A DNA stretch of 64,000 nt from Chromobacterium alkanivorans (GTDB lineage Bacteria > Pseudomonadota > Gammaproteobacteria > Burkholderiales > Chromobacteriaceae), in NCBI RefSeq assembly GCF_016937655.1, contig NZ_JAFHKL010000015.1:1-64000 (forward strand), written 5' to 3'. Under the pieces are notes generated by a model. It was not told the DNA's origin. It saw only the letters and a list, made by a program, of their open reading frames with translations, and made no database searches. This document shows positions 33,126 through 43,647 of this stretch, in pieces. Each line of letters opens with the position of its first letter. The first letter of the stretch is position 1. The position numbers and the translations under genes were made by a program.

Positions 33126-35081
33126 TCAGGAGTCGTTGCCCTTGCGGCTCTTGCTCGTGCTGAGAGAGCCGCGGGTGGCGGCGATGTCGGCCTCGCTGGG
33201 CGGCGCGCTCTGGCGCAGCGGGCAGCGCTTGCCGTACATCAGCTGGCGGTCGAAGGTTTTGCCGGTGCGGTCAATCACGTTCTGAAAGTAGTTGATCAGC
33301 ATGCGCCGCTTGCTGGCGGACAGATCGCGCGTCACCGGCATCTGGTCCGGGTCTTCGATGGGCTTGTCGAAGACGAAGCGCATGATGAAGGCGCTGGCGT
33401 CGGCCACCGCTTGTTTGGAAAAGTCGAACAGGCCCTGGCTCATCACCGGGTAGAGGTTGGCGTATTGCTGCAGGATGGGCTGCACGTCCTCCCAGCGCGG
33501 GTTGTCCAGGTCGATGTCCTGGCCCGGTTGCGGGAAGCTGCTGAAAACCACCACCGCGAAGTTGTCGAAGGGCTGTTGCAGCGCCGGATCGGAGCCGGCC
33601 AGATTGTAGGAGATGGTGAACAGCTGGCCGTCCATGTATTCGCGCGGGGTGCCGAAGCTTTCCGGCCCGTGCAGGGTGACGGCGGCCCGGCCGGCCTGGT
33701 CGGTGATCGGGTCCGCCGGGCTGATGCGGATGGCGGCGTTGGGCACGTTGTTGACCGGCAGCAGCGCGCGCGGAGTGGTGCCCTGGGTCTTGTCGGTGGG
33801 GGTGTCGCTGTAATCCAGCATCGGCGCGCCGGCCCAGAAAGCCAGCGCCGCGCCGGCCAGCGGCTGGCCGTAGCGCGCCGCGTAGAGATGAGTGTGCAGG
33901 TGGTTCTTGTCCGGGTGGTTGGGGTCCAGGCGGATGGCGAAGTCCTCGGCGCGCACCTCGTTGCCCAGCAGCGCCTCGCGCACGCAGACCACGGCGCGTC
34001 CCTCCGCGCCCACCGGCTGGACGATGGCCAGCGGCAAGGGCTGATTGGCCAGCCGCAGCTGCGCCTCGTTCAGCGGCACGGACTGGATGCCGGCCTGCTG
34101 GTCTTGCAGCGTCTGCGAGGTGTCCACGCCGGCGATGGCGGTGTAGTCGTCCGGGCCTATCTCCGCGTCCTGCGCGGTCCATTCATTGTGCAGGATCGCG
34201 TATTGCAGCGGCGGCAGCGCCGCCACTTGGTAGTGGCTGTCCAGCGGCAGCGCGTTGCTGAGGTCCACTTGCAGGCTGGCGGTATCCTGATCCAGCCAGG
34301 AGGAGAAACAGCCGATGCCGTTCTGGCTGGCAAGATCGCTGCCCTGTTGCGTGGTGGGCATGAAGCGGCGGCCCAGGATGAAGGAGCGCGGCTGGCCGAG
34401 ATAGGCCGGGCCGATGGCGCCGAGCACGGTGCCGTAGCCGAAGCCGGGGTCGCTATAGGTGGTGCTGTAGCCGTAGGTGGACAGGCGGATGGATAGCCGG
34501 TTCTGCTCGCTCAACTCGATCAGACGCGTCAGCAGCGGGCTGTCGAAGCCGTCCAGATGCCACTGGATATTGGTGAGTACGGACTGAAAGACGGCGGAGG
34601 CGCCGCTGTCGCCCTGGCTGGCGGCGCGGGAGAACCACAGATCGCGGAAGGGGTTGCTCTGGTAGTCGGCGGTCATCAGCGGCGTGCCGTCCGGCTTGAG
34701 CAAGGACACCGCCAGGCCGTAGATGCTGGAGGCCAGCTGCCAGTCCGGGTCCAGGTCCACCATCTTGCCGGACGGTTTGCCGATGGCGTTGCCCACGCTG
34801 CAGGACAGCAGCGGGTCTTGCGCCGGATCGGTGATCAGAATGCCGCTGGGGCCGCGCAAGCTGCTCACCTGACAGTTGGCGAAGCGCATGATGGCGGTGC
34901 CGGTGGGGTGCCACCAGCCGTTGAAGGTTTTGGTGCGCCCGTTTTCCCCCGCTTGCTGATATTCCTGGAAATGTGGTTCGAAGGTGGCGTTGTCGTAATG
35001 GCGCGGATCGTTGTTGACAGTGGAGACGTCGGATTGGAACTGGCCGGCAAAGGCCAGGCGGGGGAACTGCAGATAGCTCAT
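33126..35081 (-). CDS. stand-alone homologue of the N-terminal half of VioB
   Basis: 651 residues from ATG 35081 (GGAG 5 bases upstream); the frame is open further up but has no start signal. It begins MSYLQFPRLAFAGQF, close to the VioB start (MSILDFPRIHFRG), and near its end has YPVMSQGLFDFS...MPVTRDLSASKRRMLINYF, matching VioB YPFMSDKVFSL...MPSTRELSAPKARLFLKYL. VioB would then continue into the ferritin-like half, which here is the next gene. No signal peptide or membrane segment. Function of this half is not established even in VioB. Operon with the flavoprotein upstream (193-base gap). Confidence 0.8.
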   Translation of the reverse strand: MSYLQFPRLAFAGQFQSDVSTVNNDPRHYDNATFEPHFQEYQQAGENGRTKTFNGWWHPTGTAIMRFANCQVSSLRGPSGILITDPAQDPLLSCSVGNAIGKPSGKMVDLDPDWQLASSIYGLAVSLLKPDGTPLMTADYQSNPFRDLWFSRAASQGDSGASAVFQSVLTNIQWHLDGFDSPLLTRLIELSEQNRLSIRLSTYGYSTTYSDPGFGYGTVLGAIGPAYLGQPRSFILGRRFMPTTQQGSDLASQNGIGCFSSWLDQDTASLQVDLSNALPLDSHYQVAALPPLQYAILHNEWTAQDAEIGPDDYTAIAGVDTSQTLQDQQAGIQSVPLNEAQLRLANQPLPLAIVQPVGAEGRAVVCVREALLGNEVRAEDFAIRLDPNHPDKNHLHTHLYAARYGQPLAGAALAFWAGAPMLDYSDTPTDKTQGTTPRALLPVNNVPNAAIRISPADPITDQAGRAAVTLHGPESFGTPREYMDGQLFTISYNLAGSDPALQQPFDNFAVVVFSSFPQPGQDIDLDNPRWEDVQPILQQYANLYPVMSQGLFDFSKQAVADASAFIMRFVFDKPIEDPDQMPVTRDLSASKRRMLINYFQNVIDRTGKTFDRQLMYGKRCPLRQSAPPSEADIAATRGSLSTSKSRKGNDS

Positions 35082-35274
35082 ATTGGCTCCTTGCCGGCAG
35101 GAAAATGCGCTGACGGTTTTTGTAGGCGATTTAATTCCATGGGCATAGCGCGGGTATAGGCGGCGCTGGCCGTAAGGGCAATGTTCTTTAGGACAGGTGG
35201 ATGGGCGGGCCGCGGCGCGGCCCGGAAAGGGATTGGCCGACGCTGTGCGGACACGCGTCGGCCGGGACTGGCGC

Positions 35275-36879
35275 TTACTCCGCGCCCAGCGACATCGCGT
35301 GCTTGAACACATTGCCCGGGTCGTACTGGCGTTTGATCGCCACCAGCTCCGGATACAGCGCGCCGTAATACAGCTCGCCCCAGCTATAGCCGGGCGTGCC
35401 CGGCCGCGCGCCGCTCAGCATGTCCACGTCCGGATAGTTGATGTAGCAGCCCTCGTAGGGCGAGTCCGGCAAGGCCGCCGAGGCCGGGTAGGGTGTGCCG
35501 TTGAAGCCGTCGGCGGCGTAGACGGCGTCGAAGAAGTCGCGCATCCAGCGCAGGTGCTGAGCGTCGTTGGCCGGGTCGGTCCAGTAGCTTTGGTATTGCA
35601 GCTTCATCACCGAGGCGCGCTGCGGCACCGCGGTCTGGTTGTCGGCCGGATCGAAGCCGTTGTTGCCGGCGCTGCGGTGGTTGATCGCGCCGCCGTAGGA
35701 GTCCACTTGCAGCAGCGATTGGGCCAGGTCTTTGTTGTCGGGGTCGGCGGTCAGGTGCTGGTGGATGGCCTTGCACTCCGCCGGGCTGAAGTTCCGCTTC
35801 ATATAGGCGGATTTGTACTTGCCGCGCTGGTTGTTGCCGGAGCCGTTCAGCGTTTGGGTGGCGTATAGCCAGTCCATCGCCTGAGCGTGTTCCGGCAGCG
35901 GCGCGCTGTTTCTCGGCTGCGAGCGGTGCGGGATGTGGGGCAGGTGGCCGCCGCCGGGCAGGTAGGTGTTGAGCAGTTGCGGCTGGGCCACTTGCTCGAT
36001 GCGCCGGTAGAAATCGTTGAACGGCGCGGTGTGGTTCAGCTTGCCGTCCCGGTCGGTGTATTGCACCACCAGCCCCAGGTTTTTGGCGCTGATATGGGTG
36101 AGCTTGAGCAGGCTGAACAGGCCGTAGCCGTCGGGCTCGCTGTCCGCCTCCTGCCAATATTGGCCGTAGGTTTGCAGCAAGGCGGTAAAGCGGCCCAGGT
36201 CCTTGAAATCGTCCCAGCTGAATTGCAATAGCTGCACGCCCACCTGTTGCGGCGCCGGCGGCAAATCGTCGAAGTAATAGCTGGTGATCAGGCCGACGTT
36301 GCCGCCGCCGGCGCCCTTGCACAGCTTGAGCAGGCCGGCGAATTCATTGTCGGCGCGGGCGTGCACCTTGCGCACCTTGCCGCCGTCCGCCAGCAGGATG
36401 TCCACCGCGCTCAGCCAGTCCACGGTCAGGCCCTGCAGCCGCGACAGCAGGCCGTAGCCGCCGCCGCTGATATGGCCGCCGGCGCCCACCGAGTAGCAGG
36501 AGCCGCCGGGCACGGTCTTGCCGGTGAGCTTGTACAGGCCGACGTAACCATCCCAGTTCTGATTGCCGGCCAGGAGCTGGAAGCCGTAGCGGCGGCCGTC
36601 CGTCGTCACATCCCGGCGCAGGCCGGAGAGTTGGCCGATGTCTATGATCAGGCCGCCGGGATTGTTGCTGACGAAGCCTTCGTAGCAATGGCCGCCGCTG
36701 CGGATGGTGGGATTGAGCCGGTGGTCCAGCGCGTATTGCAAGGCGGCGACGGCTTCGGCCTCGTCGCTGCAGACGACGATGCCGCCGGCCGCTTGGCCGG
36801 CTTCCGGCCAGCGTAGATTGAAGCCTTTTTTCAGCGTTTCGTAACGGCGGTCGTCCGGGGTGATGGCGTTCAAGCCCAT
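35275..36879 (-). CDS. berberine-bridge-type FAD oxidase, predicted bicovalent flavin
   Basis: 534 residues from ATG 36879 (AAGGAG 9 bases upstream). FAD_binding_4 domain with His64 in RSGGHCYEG and Cys128 in GGSCYSVGAGGHISGGGYG; these align with the two residues that bind FAD covalently in berberine bridge enzyme and related oxidases. The C-terminal BBE domain is recognisable (WGELYYGALYPELVAIKRQYDP). No signal peptide. As first gene before the two VioB halves it may take the place of VioA/RebO by oxidising the substrate that the dimer synthase couples. Substrate unknown. Confidence 0.87.
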   Translation of the reverse strand: MGLNAITPDDRRYETLKKGFNLRWPEAGQAAGGIVVCSDEAEAVAALQYALDHRLNPTIRSGGHCYEGFVSNNPGGLIIDIGQLSGLRRDVTTDGRRYGFQLLAGNQNWDGYVGLYKLTGKTVPGGSCYSVGAGGHISGGGYGLLSRLQGLTVDWLSAVDILLADGGKVRKVHARADNEFAGLLKLCKGAGGGNVGLITSYYFDDLPPAPQQVGVQLLQFSWDDFKDLGRFTALLQTYGQYWQEADSEPDGYGLFSLLKLTHISAKNLGLVVQYTDRDGKLNHTAPFNDFYRRIEQVAQPQLLNTYLPGGGHLPHIPHRSQPRNSAPLPEHAQAMDWLYATQTLNGSGNNQRGKYKSAYMKRNFSPAECKAIHQHLTADPDNKDLAQSLLQVDSYGGAINHRSAGNNGFDPADNQTAVPQRASVMKLQYQSYWTDPANDAQHLRWMRDFFDAVYAADGFNGTPYPASAALPDSPYEGCYINYPDVDMLSGARPGTPGYSWGELYYGALYPELVAIKRQYDPGNVFKHAMSLGAE

Positions 36880-37116
36880 GTCTAGTTCTCCTTTGAGTCG
36901 GCCGCAAGGGCGGTGCCCATGCGTTTTGCATGACATTGTTTTATAGACGAGCCGGGCGGGGAGAACGCTGGCAAATGCTGAGCTGGGCGGCATTGCCTGT
37001 TTTAACGTTTCATTTCTTGGGGGCCATGCTTGAATCAACTGGATTTTGTTCTGGCATGAAATGACATTTGAATGTTGTTTTGCTACGCTCCCAGCCAAAA
37101 TCAGGAGCGAGCGGAC
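36880..37116. promoter_or_regulatory. divergent promoter region between flavoprotein and glucoamylase genes
   Basis: 237 bases with no coding sequence. The part from about 36995 to 37085 is markedly AT-rich and contains repeated TTTTAACGTTTCATTTCTTG-like stretches and ATGACATTTGAATG, a likely location for promoters in both directions. No operator could be assigned. Confidence 0.45.
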
Positions 37117-39726
37117 ATGATCAAGCAATGGATGGGCCTGGCCCTGCTGCTGGGCGGGCTGGGCGGCGCGGCGCAGGCCGGGGAAGCGTTTGGCGCGCCG
37201 GGGCTGACGGCGGTGCGCGGCCCGGCGGCCAAGTCTTTCGTCGGCGTGGCGGCGGAGGGGCCGTCGCGAGTGTATTTCACCGGCTATCGCGGCGTGGTGT
37301 CCGAGGTGTTCTACCCGGCGGTGGACACCCAGGCGGCGGTGGATCTGCAATTCCTGGTGGGCGACGCCGGCGGCGGCTTCGTCGACGAGGAAAAGCGGCA
37401 GGACTACCGCGTGCAGCGGCTGCATCCGCGCAGCATGAGCTGGCAGGCGCAGACCGGCAACCCGGCCCATCACTGGCGCATCAGCAAGCACATCTTCACT
37501 GACCCGGCGCGCGACGCGCTGATCCAGCGCGTCACCTTCAGCGCGCTGGACGGCCGCCGCGTCGGCGATTTCCGGCTCTATCTGCTGTTCAAACCCTATC
37601 TGGACAACGCCGGCGCCGGCAACAGCGCCGCCACCCTGGCGCGCGCCGGCGGCGGCGCGGCCTTGGCGGCCAGCCGCAATCAACGCGCCTCGGCGCTGCT
37701 GAGCAGCTTGCCGTGGAAGACGCAGAACGGCCGCCGCATGCTGTCCAACGGCTTCGTCGGCCTCAGCGACGGCTGGACCGATCTGCTGGGCGGCGCGGCG
37801 GACAAGCGCATGGACTGGACCTTCGATTCCGCCGGCAACGGCAATGTGGCGCAGATGGGCTGGCTGGAACTGGGCGACCCGCGCGCGGCCAGCGTGTCCT
37901 TCGATGTGGTGCTGGGCTTCGGCGCCAGCCAGGGGCAGGCGCTGGACGCGGCCGCCGCCGCGCTGGGCGGCGATTTGGACGCGGCGCAGCGGCGCTACGA
38001 CGCCGGCTGGCAGGCTTATGCCTCCGGCCTGTCCGATCAGGGCGGCAGCGCCGACGACGGCTATTACCTGGCCGCGATGACGCTGAAAACCATGCAGGAC
38101 AAGGACAGCGGCGCGATGGTGGCCGGGCTGGGCACGCCGTGGGGCGCCAGCCAGGGCGACGCCAACGCCGGCGGCTACCACCTGGTGTGGCCGCGCGACC
38201 TGTTCAAGTTCGCCAACGCCCTGCTCACCGCCGGCGACCGCGCCACCGCCGCGCGGGTGACGGATTATCTGTTCAACACCTTGCAGCAGCGGCGCGACTG
38301 CGGCGCGGCGGAATACGACGCCGCCGGCTGCCCGGACGGCTTCAGCCGCAACGGCCGCTTTCCGCAAAACGCCTGGGTCAGCGGCGCGCAGTATTGGCAG
38401 GGCACCCAGATGGACGAGCAGGCCATGCCCATCCTACTGGCCTGGCGGCAGGGGCCGGCGGTGTATTCGCCGCTGTGGCCGCGCATCAAGCTGGCCGCTG
38501 ACTACATCCTGAACGCCGGGCCGTGGACCTACCAGGAGCGCTGGGAGGAAAACAGCGGCTATTCGCCGTCCACGCTGGCGGCGCAGATCGCCGGCCTGGC
38601 CGCCGCCGCCGACATCGCCCGCGCCAACGGCGACGACGCCAGCGCCGCGCGCTATCTGTCCGCCGCCGATTACTGGCAGCAGAACGTGGACGCCTGGACC
38701 TTCACCCGCAGCGGCGGCTTTGGCGACGGCCGTTATTATCTGCGCCTCAACCCGTCGGCGCGCGCCGGCGGAGCCAGCCGCGCCGGCCAGGCGCCGGCGC
38801 TGGGCCCGGACACGCCGCAGACGCTGGAGGTGAAGAACGGCGGCGGCAGCCGCGACGCGCGCCGGGTGGTAGACGGCGGTTTCCTGGAGCTGGTGCGCAT
38901 GGGAGTGAAGCGTGCCGACGATCCGGCCATCGCCGCCACGCTGGGCATTTACGACGCGGTGCTGGGCCAGCGGCTGGAACTGTCCGGCGCGCCGGCGTTG
39001 CCGGTGAACGCCTGGTTCCGCTACAACTTCGACGGCTACGGCGAGCGCAACGACGGCGGCGATTTCGCCGGCAGCGGCGTGGGTCGGCTGTGGCCCATCT
39101 TCACCGCTGAGCGCGGCGTCTACGAGATTGCGCGCCAGGGCGGCGGCGCGGCCGGCCAGCCCTATCTTGCCGCGCTGAAGCAGCTGGCCACGCCGGAGGG
39201 CATGTTGCCGGAGCAGGTGTGGCCGCACAGCGCGGTGCTGCCGGACGGCTGGGCGGTGGAGACGCCGGCCGGCAAGCGGGCCGGCACGCCCACCGGTTCG
39301 ATCGCGCCGCTGAGCTGGGCGATGGGCGAATACATCAGCCTGCTGGCCTCCATCCGCGCCGGCCGCGTCGTCGATCTGCCGGAAGCCGCCTGCGCGCGTT
39401 ATTACGCCTGCCGGGTGCCGCCCAAGGCCGGGGAGGCGACGGTGGAGATCCAGGCCGCCGCCGAAACCAGCTGGGGGCAGCAGTTGTACGTGACCGGCGC
39501 GGCGCGCGCTCTGGGCAACTGGAACACCGACCTGGGCCTGCCGGCCGACGCGGCGGCTTATCCCCTGTGGAAGACCCGGGTCAATCTGCCGGCCGGCCAG
39601 CGCGTCGAGTACAAGTACTACCGCAAGAACGCCGACGGCAGCGTGAGCTGGGAGCAGCGCGCCGGCAACCGCGTGTTGCAGGCGCCGGCCGGCGGGCTGA
39701 CGTTGAATGATCAGGTGGTGTGGTGA
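37117..39726 (+). CDS. secreted GH15 glucoamylase with C-terminal CBM20
   Basis: 869 residues from ATG 37117 (AGGAG 9 bases upstream; the open frame begins 15 codons earlier without signal). Signal peptide ends near residue 20 (GGLGGAAQA). The bacterial glucoamylase N-terminal beta domain precedes the (alpha/alpha)6 GH15 domain, with GGYHLVWPRDLFKF, QMDEQAMPI and LPEQVWPHSA containing the likely acid and base glutamates. The last 95 residues are a starch-binding CBM20 (QLYVTGAARALGNWN, YKYYRKNADGSVSWE). It would release glucose from starch or maltodextrins outside the cell. Confidence 0.9.
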   Translation: MIKQWMGLALLLGGLGGAAQAGEAFGAPGLTAVRGPAAKSFVGVAAEGPSRVYFTGYRGVVSEVFYPAVDTQAAVDLQFLVGDAGGGFVDEEKRQDYRVQRLHPRSMSWQAQTGNPAHHWRISKHIFTDPARDALIQRVTFSALDGRRVGDFRLYLLFKPYLDNAGAGNSAATLARAGGGAALAASRNQRASALLSSLPWKTQNGRRMLSNGFVGLSDGWTDLLGGAADKRMDWTFDSAGNGNVAQMGWLELGDPRAASVSFDVVLGFGASQGQALDAAAAALGGDLDAAQRRYDAGWQAYASGLSDQGGSADDGYYLAAMTLKTMQDKDSGAMVAGLGTPWGASQGDANAGGYHLVWPRDLFKFANALLTAGDRATAARVTDYLFNTLQQRRDCGAAEYDAAGCPDGFSRNGRFPQNAWVSGAQYWQGTQMDEQAMPILLAWRQGPAVYSPLWPRIKLAADYILNAGPWTYQERWEENSGYSPSTLAAQIAGLAAAADIARANGDDASAARYLSAADYWQQNVDAWTFTRSGGFGDGRYYLRLNPSARAGGASRAGQAPALGPDTPQTLEVKNGGGSRDARRVVDGGFLELVRMGVKRADDPAIAATLGIYDAVLGQRLELSGAPALPVNAWFRYNFDGYGERNDGGDFAGSGVGRLWPIFTAERGVYEIARQGGGAAGQPYLAALKQLATPEGMLPEQVWPHSAVLPDGWAVETPAGKRAGTPTGSIAPLSWAMGEYISLLASIRAGRVVDLPEAACARYYACRVPPKAGEATVEIQAAAETSWGQQLYVTGAARALGNWNTDLGLPADAAAYPLWKTRVNLPAGQRVEYKYYRKNADGSVSWEQRAGNRVLQAPAGGLTLNDQVVW

Positions 39727-39787
39727 GGCGGGCGGGGATCAAATGCTTATTGATTTATTTGGAATATTGAAAGCAAATTTAATTACT

Positions 39788-39815
39788 TTTTGATATTAAA
39801 CATGGCTTTTATAGT
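39788..39815 (+). promoter_or_regulatory. candidate sigma-70 promoter for tauABCD
   Basis: In an AT-rich gap, TTTTGA (39788-39793) and TATAGT (39810-39815) are separated by 16 bases, 31 bases before the tauA start. A CysB/Cbl site would be expected in such operons but cannot be recognised by eye. Confidence 0.4.
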
Positions 39816-39846
39816 GTGCTGAGTCCCCCTTGTTCAGGAACTCGCC

Positions 39847-40857
39847 ATGTCCATGTTCATCTCCCGCCGTTCCCTGCTGGCGCTCAGCCTCGCCAGCCTC
39901 TCTCTTGTTGCCTTGGCGGCGCACGCCGCCGAGGCCCCCATCGTCATCGGCTACCAGACCGGGGTCGATCCTTCCAAGGTGGCCCAGGCCGACGGCCTGT
40001 ACGAAAAAGCCATCGGCCGGCCGCTGCAGTGGCGCAAGTTCGAGAGCGGCGCGGAAGTGCTCGCCGCGCTGGCCTCCGGCGACGTGCATATCGCGGACCT
40101 CGGCTCCAGCCCGCTCAGCGCCGCCGCCACCCGCCAGTTGCCGATCCAGACCTTTCTGATCGTCGCCGAGATCGGCAACTCCGAAGCGCTGGTGGCGCGC
40201 AAGGGCAGCGGCATCAAGAGCCCGCGGGACCTGATCGGCAAAAAGGTGGCGGTGCCCTATGTCTCCACCACCCATTACAGCCTGCTGGCGGCGCTCAAAC
40301 ACTGGAAGCTGGACCCGGCCAAGCTGTCCATCGTCAATCTGCGCCCGTCCGAGATCAGCGCCGCCTGGCAGCGCGGCGACATCGACGCCGCCTATGTCTG
40401 GGATCCGGCGCTGAGCCAGGCGTTGAAAACCGGCTCGGTGCTGGTCAACTCCGAACAAGTGGGGCAATGGGGTGCGCCCACCTTCGAAGCCTGGGTAGCG
40501 CGCAAGGATTTCGCCGCCGCCCAGCCGCAAGCGCTGGCCGCCTTCGCCAAGGTGACCTTGCAGGCCTTCGCCGATTACCGCGCCAAGCCGGCGGCCTGGA
40601 GCACCGGCTCGCCGCAGGTGGCCAAGATCGCGCGGCTGACCGGGGCTGATCCGGCGCAGATTCCCGGCCTGCTGGCCGGCAGCCGCTTCCCGCTGGCGCA
40701 GGAGCAGCTGTCGCCGCGCTTGCTGGGCGGCGGCACCGCCAAGGCCTTGCGCGACACCGCGCTGTTCCTGAAGGAGCAGAAGAAGGTGGAAGCGGTGCTG
40801 CCGGATTATCAAGCCTATGTCGAGCCGCGCTTCGTGCGGCTGGCGCAGCCGCGCTGA
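39847..40857 (+). CDS. tauA: taurine/sulfonate ABC transporter, periplasmic binding protein
   Basis: 336 residues with a signal peptide ending at AAHA (about residue 27). The sequence follows TauA/SsuA binding proteins ([47 protein letters not shown]). It captures taurine or related sulfonates in the periplasm. First gene of a complete tauABCD operon; sulfur-starvation control by CysB/Cbl is expected from the family. Confidence 0.92.
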   Translation: MSMFISRRSLLALSLASLSLVALAAHAAEAPIVIGYQTGVDPSKVAQADGLYEKAIGRPLQWRKFESGAEVLAALASGDVHIADLGSSPLSAAATRQLPIQTFLIVAEIGNSEALVARKGSGIKSPRDLIGKKVAVPYVSTTHYSLLAALKHWKLDPAKLSIVNLRPSEISAAWQRGDIDAAYVWDPALSQALKTGSVLVNSEQVGQWGAPTFEAWVARKDFAAAQPQALAAFAKVTLQAFADYRAKPAAWSTGSPQVAKIARLTGADPAQIPGLLAGSRFPLAQEQLSPRLLGGGTAKALRDTALFLKEQKKVEAVLPDYQAYVEPRFVRLAQPR

Positions 40858-40873
40858 GCGCCAGGAGGCCGCG

Positions 40874-41668
40874 ATGGCGAGCTTGATCGTGGAAAACGCC
40901 GGCGTCAGCTACGCCGGCCCGTCCGGTCCGGTGCTGGCGCTGGACCGGGTGTCGCTGGAGCTGCGTTCCGGCGAGATCGTGGTGGCGCTGGGGCCGTCCG
41001 GCTGCGGCAAATCCACCTTGCTGGGGCTGATGGCCGGTTTTCAGACGCCCAGCCAGGGCCGGGTATTGGCCAACGGCCGGTCGGTGCGCGGGCCGGGCGC
41101 GGATCGCGGCGTGGTGTTCCAGGACGACGCGCTGATGCCCTGGCTCAACGCCGAGGACAATGTGGCCTTCGGCCTGCGCCTGCGCGGGGTGCCGCGCGAG
41201 CAGCGGCGGCGCGAGGCGCGCCGCATGCTGGGCTGGGTGGGGCTGGAGGCCTTCGCCGGCCACGCGCTCAGCCAGATGTCCGGCGGCATGCGCCAGCGCC
41301 TGGGCCTGGCGCGCGCGCTGGCGGCCGATCCCGACTTCCTGCTGCTGGACGAGCCCCTGGGCGCGCTGGACGCGCTGACCCGGGAAAAGATGCAGTCGCT
41401 AATCCTCAGCCTGTGGCAGCGCAGCGGCAAGGGCATCTTCCTGATCACCCACAGCATCGAGGAAGCGCTGTTTCTCGGCACCGAGCTCTTGGTGCTGACG
41501 CCGCGCCCCGGCCGCATCGCGCTGCGGCAGAAGCTGGGCTTCGCCCAGCGCTACGCCGCCGGCGAATCGGCGCGCTCGATCAAGGCCGATCCCGCCTTCA
41601 TCGCCATGCGCGAGCACTTGCTGGACTGGATTTTCCGCGCCGAGGAGGCCGACCATGCCGCCGCTTGA
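40874..41668 (+). CDS. tauB: taurine ABC transporter ATPase
   Basis: 264 residues from ATG 40874 (AGGAGG upstream). Walker [10 protein letters not shown], signature [11 protein letters not shown], Walker B FLLLDEP and the H-loop His in LITHS are all intact. It energises import through TauC. It lies 16 bases after tauA and overlaps tauC by 14 bases. Confidence 0.93.
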   Translation: MASLIVENAGVSYAGPSGPVLALDRVSLELRSGEIVVALGPSGCGKSTLLGLMAGFQTPSQGRVLANGRSVRGPGADRGVVFQDDALMPWLNAEDNVAFGLRLRGVPREQRRREARRMLGWVGLEAFAGHALSQMSGGMRQRLGLARALAADPDFLLLDEPLGALDALTREKMQSLILSLWQRSGKGIFLITHSIEEALFLGTELLVLTPRPGRIALRQKLGFAQRYAAGESARSIKADPAFIAMREHLLDWIFRAEEADHAAA

Positions 41669-42536
41669 ACTGACTGAGCTGACTGAATTGGGCCCGGCCG
41701 CGCAAGCCGAGCTGAGCGCGCCGCCGCCGGCCCATCCTCCCGTCCCTCTCGCTGGCCGTTTCGCCGCCTGGCGTCGGCGCTGGCCCACCGCCTTGTCGGT
41801 GGGCGGCCTGCTGCTGCTGTGGTGGGCGGCCAGCGCCGGCGGCCTGGTGTCGCCGCTGTTTCTGCCCGGCCCGGCCCAGGTGGCGGCGCGGCTGGCGGAC
41901 CTAGCGGTCAACGGTTTCATGGACGCCAGCCTGTGGCGTCACGCCGCCGCCAGCCTGGGCCGGGTGGGCCTGGCGCTGCTGCTGGCCGCGGCCACCGCGG
42001 TGCCGCTGGGCATGTTGATGGGCCTGAGCCGGCGCGCGCATGCGGCGCTGGACCCGTTGATCGAGTTCTACCGGCCGGTGCCGCCCCTGGCCTATCTGCC
42101 CCTGATCGTGATCTGGTTCGGCATCGGCGAAGCCAGCAAGGTGCTGCTGATCTATCTCGCCATCTTCGCGCCGCTGGCCATCGCCACCGCCGCCGGGGTG
42201 CGCCGCGCGGACCCGGCGCGGCTGCAGGCGGCGCGCTCGCTGGGCGCCAGCCGCGGCCAGCTGCTGCGGCTGGTGGTGCTGCCCAGCGCGCTGCCGGAGA
42301 TCCTGACCGGGCTGCGCATCGGCCTGGGCATCGGCTGGTCCACCCTGGTGGCGGCGGAGCTGGTGGCCGCCACCCGCGGCCTGGGCTTCATGGTGCAGTC
42401 CGCCGCCCAGTTCCTAGTCACCGACGCGGTGATCGCCGGCATCCTGATCATCGCCTGGATCGCGCTGGCCTTGGAGCTGGGGCTGCGCTGGGCGGAGCGG
42501 CGCTTCGCCGGCTGGGCCACGCCGGAGCGGTTTTGA
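41655..42536 (+). CDS. tauC: taurine ABC transporter permease
   Basis: 293 residues, BPD_transp_1 permease with about six membrane helices and the EAA-type loop contacting TauB ([28 protein letters not shown] region). The start overlaps tauB. The N-terminus carries a Pro/Ala-rich cytoplasmic tail of about 30 residues, longer than usual; a downstream start is possible. Confidence 0.92.
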   Translation: MPPLELTELTELGPAAQAELSAPPPAHPPVPLAGRFAAWRRRWPTALSVGGLLLLWWAASAGGLVSPLFLPGPAQVAARLADLAVNGFMDASLWRHAAASLGRVGLALLLAAATAVPLGMLMGLSRRAHAALDPLIEFYRPVPPLAYLPLIVIWFGIGEASKVLLIYLAIFAPLAIATAAGVRRADPARLQAARSLGASRGQLLRLVVLPSALPEILTGLRIGLGIGWSTLVAAELVAATRGLGFMVQSAAQFLVTDAVIAGILIIAWIALALELGLRWAERRFAGWATPERF

Positions 42537-42590
42537 GCGAGTTTTCGATTTCTTGGATTTGAATCCGTTGAGCGGATAGGGAGCACATTC

Positions 42591-43421
42591 ATGAGCCTGC
42601 AACTGCAAGCCCTCAGCCCGGCCCTGGGGGCCATCGTTTCCGGCGTCGACTTGAGCGCGCCGCTGTCCGGCGCCGAGCGCGACGCGATCGAGGCGGCGCT
42701 GCTGCGCCACCAGGTGCTGTTCTTCGAGAACCAGCCGCTGACGCCGCGCCAGCAGCGCGACTTCGCCGCCCGCTTCGGCGATCTGCACCTGCACCCGGTC
42801 TACCCGACGGTGGCGGAGCAGCCGGAAATCATCGTGCTGGACACCCATGTCGACAATCTGCCGGACAACGACAACTGGCACACCGACGTCACCTTCATCG
42901 CCACCCCGCCGCTGGGCGCGGTGCTGTCGGCGCGGCAGTTGCCGGACGTGGGCGGCGACACGCTGTGGAGCAGCAACAGCGCCGCTTACGAAGCCTTGTC
43001 GCCGGCCTTGCGCGCGCTGCTGGACGGCCTCAGCGCCGAGCACAGCTTTGTCCATTCCTTCCCGGAAAGCCGCTTCAAGGACACGCCGCAATACGCGCGC
43101 TGGCAGCAGGCCAGCCGCGACCATCCGCCGGTGGTGCACCCGGTGGTGCGCACCCACCCGGTCACCGGCCGCAAGGGCTTGTTCGTCAACGAGGGCTTCA
43201 CCACCCGCATCCTGGAACTGGCGCCGCGCGAGAGCGATGCCCTGCTGGCCTTGCTGTTCGCCCACGCCGCGCGGCCGGAATTCACCGTGCGCTGGCGCTG
43301 GAAGGAAAACGATCTGGCGTTCTGGGACAACCGCGTCACCCAGCATTACGCGGTGGCGGATTACCTGCCGCAGCGCCGGGTGATGCACCGCGCCACCATC
43401 CTGGGCGACCGGCCGCGTTGA
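42591..43421 (+). CDS. tauD: taurine dioxygenase (Fe(II)/2-oxoglutarate dependent)
   Basis: 276 residues. The facial triad motif HxD appears in [10 protein letters not shown], with the distal His in [14 protein letters not shown] and the 2-oxoglutarate Arg in [12 protein letters not shown]. It hydroxylates taurine to release sulfite and aminoacetaldehyde. It ends the tau operon and is followed by a small hairpin. Confidence 0.93.
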   Translation: MSLQLQALSPALGAIVSGVDLSAPLSGAERDAIEAALLRHQVLFFENQPLTPRQQRDFAARFGDLHLHPVYPTVAEQPEIIVLDTHVDNLPDNDNWHTDVTFIATPPLGAVLSARQLPDVGGDTLWSSNSAAYEALSPALRALLDGLSAEHSFVHSFPESRFKDTPQYARWQQASRDHPPVVHPVVRTHPVTGRKGLFVNEGFTTRILELAPRESDALLALLFAHAARPEFTVRWRWKENDLAFWDNRVTQHYAVADYLPQRRVMHRATILGDRPR

Positions 43422-43442
43422 GCGGAGCGGGAGGAAAGTAAC

Positions 43443-43468
43443 AAGCCCGGCTATGCCGGGATTTTCAA
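43443..43468 (+). terminator. terminator after tauD
   Basis: Hairpin CCCGGC-TAT-GCCGGG followed by ATTTTCAATT, 22 bases after the tauD stop. Confidence 0.6.
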
Positions 43469-43647
43469 TTCCAATGGTCTTAAATTGCCGGAGAGCTGAG
43501 GGATTTAATGTGGGCTATCCAGCGCTGGAAAAGGGTTTGGAACCTATATTTGATAAGTCTGTTTTGGCATAAATAGCGTCGACCGGCCTATCGGCGCGGC
43601 AGTATGATGTTCGACTGTCCGAGTTGGATGTTTAGAGAGAATAAAAA

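Noticed and set aside
31979-36879. Violacein cluster
   Set aside because: Only VioB-like halves are found; VioA, C, D and E are absent and the oxidase is of the berberine-bridge type.
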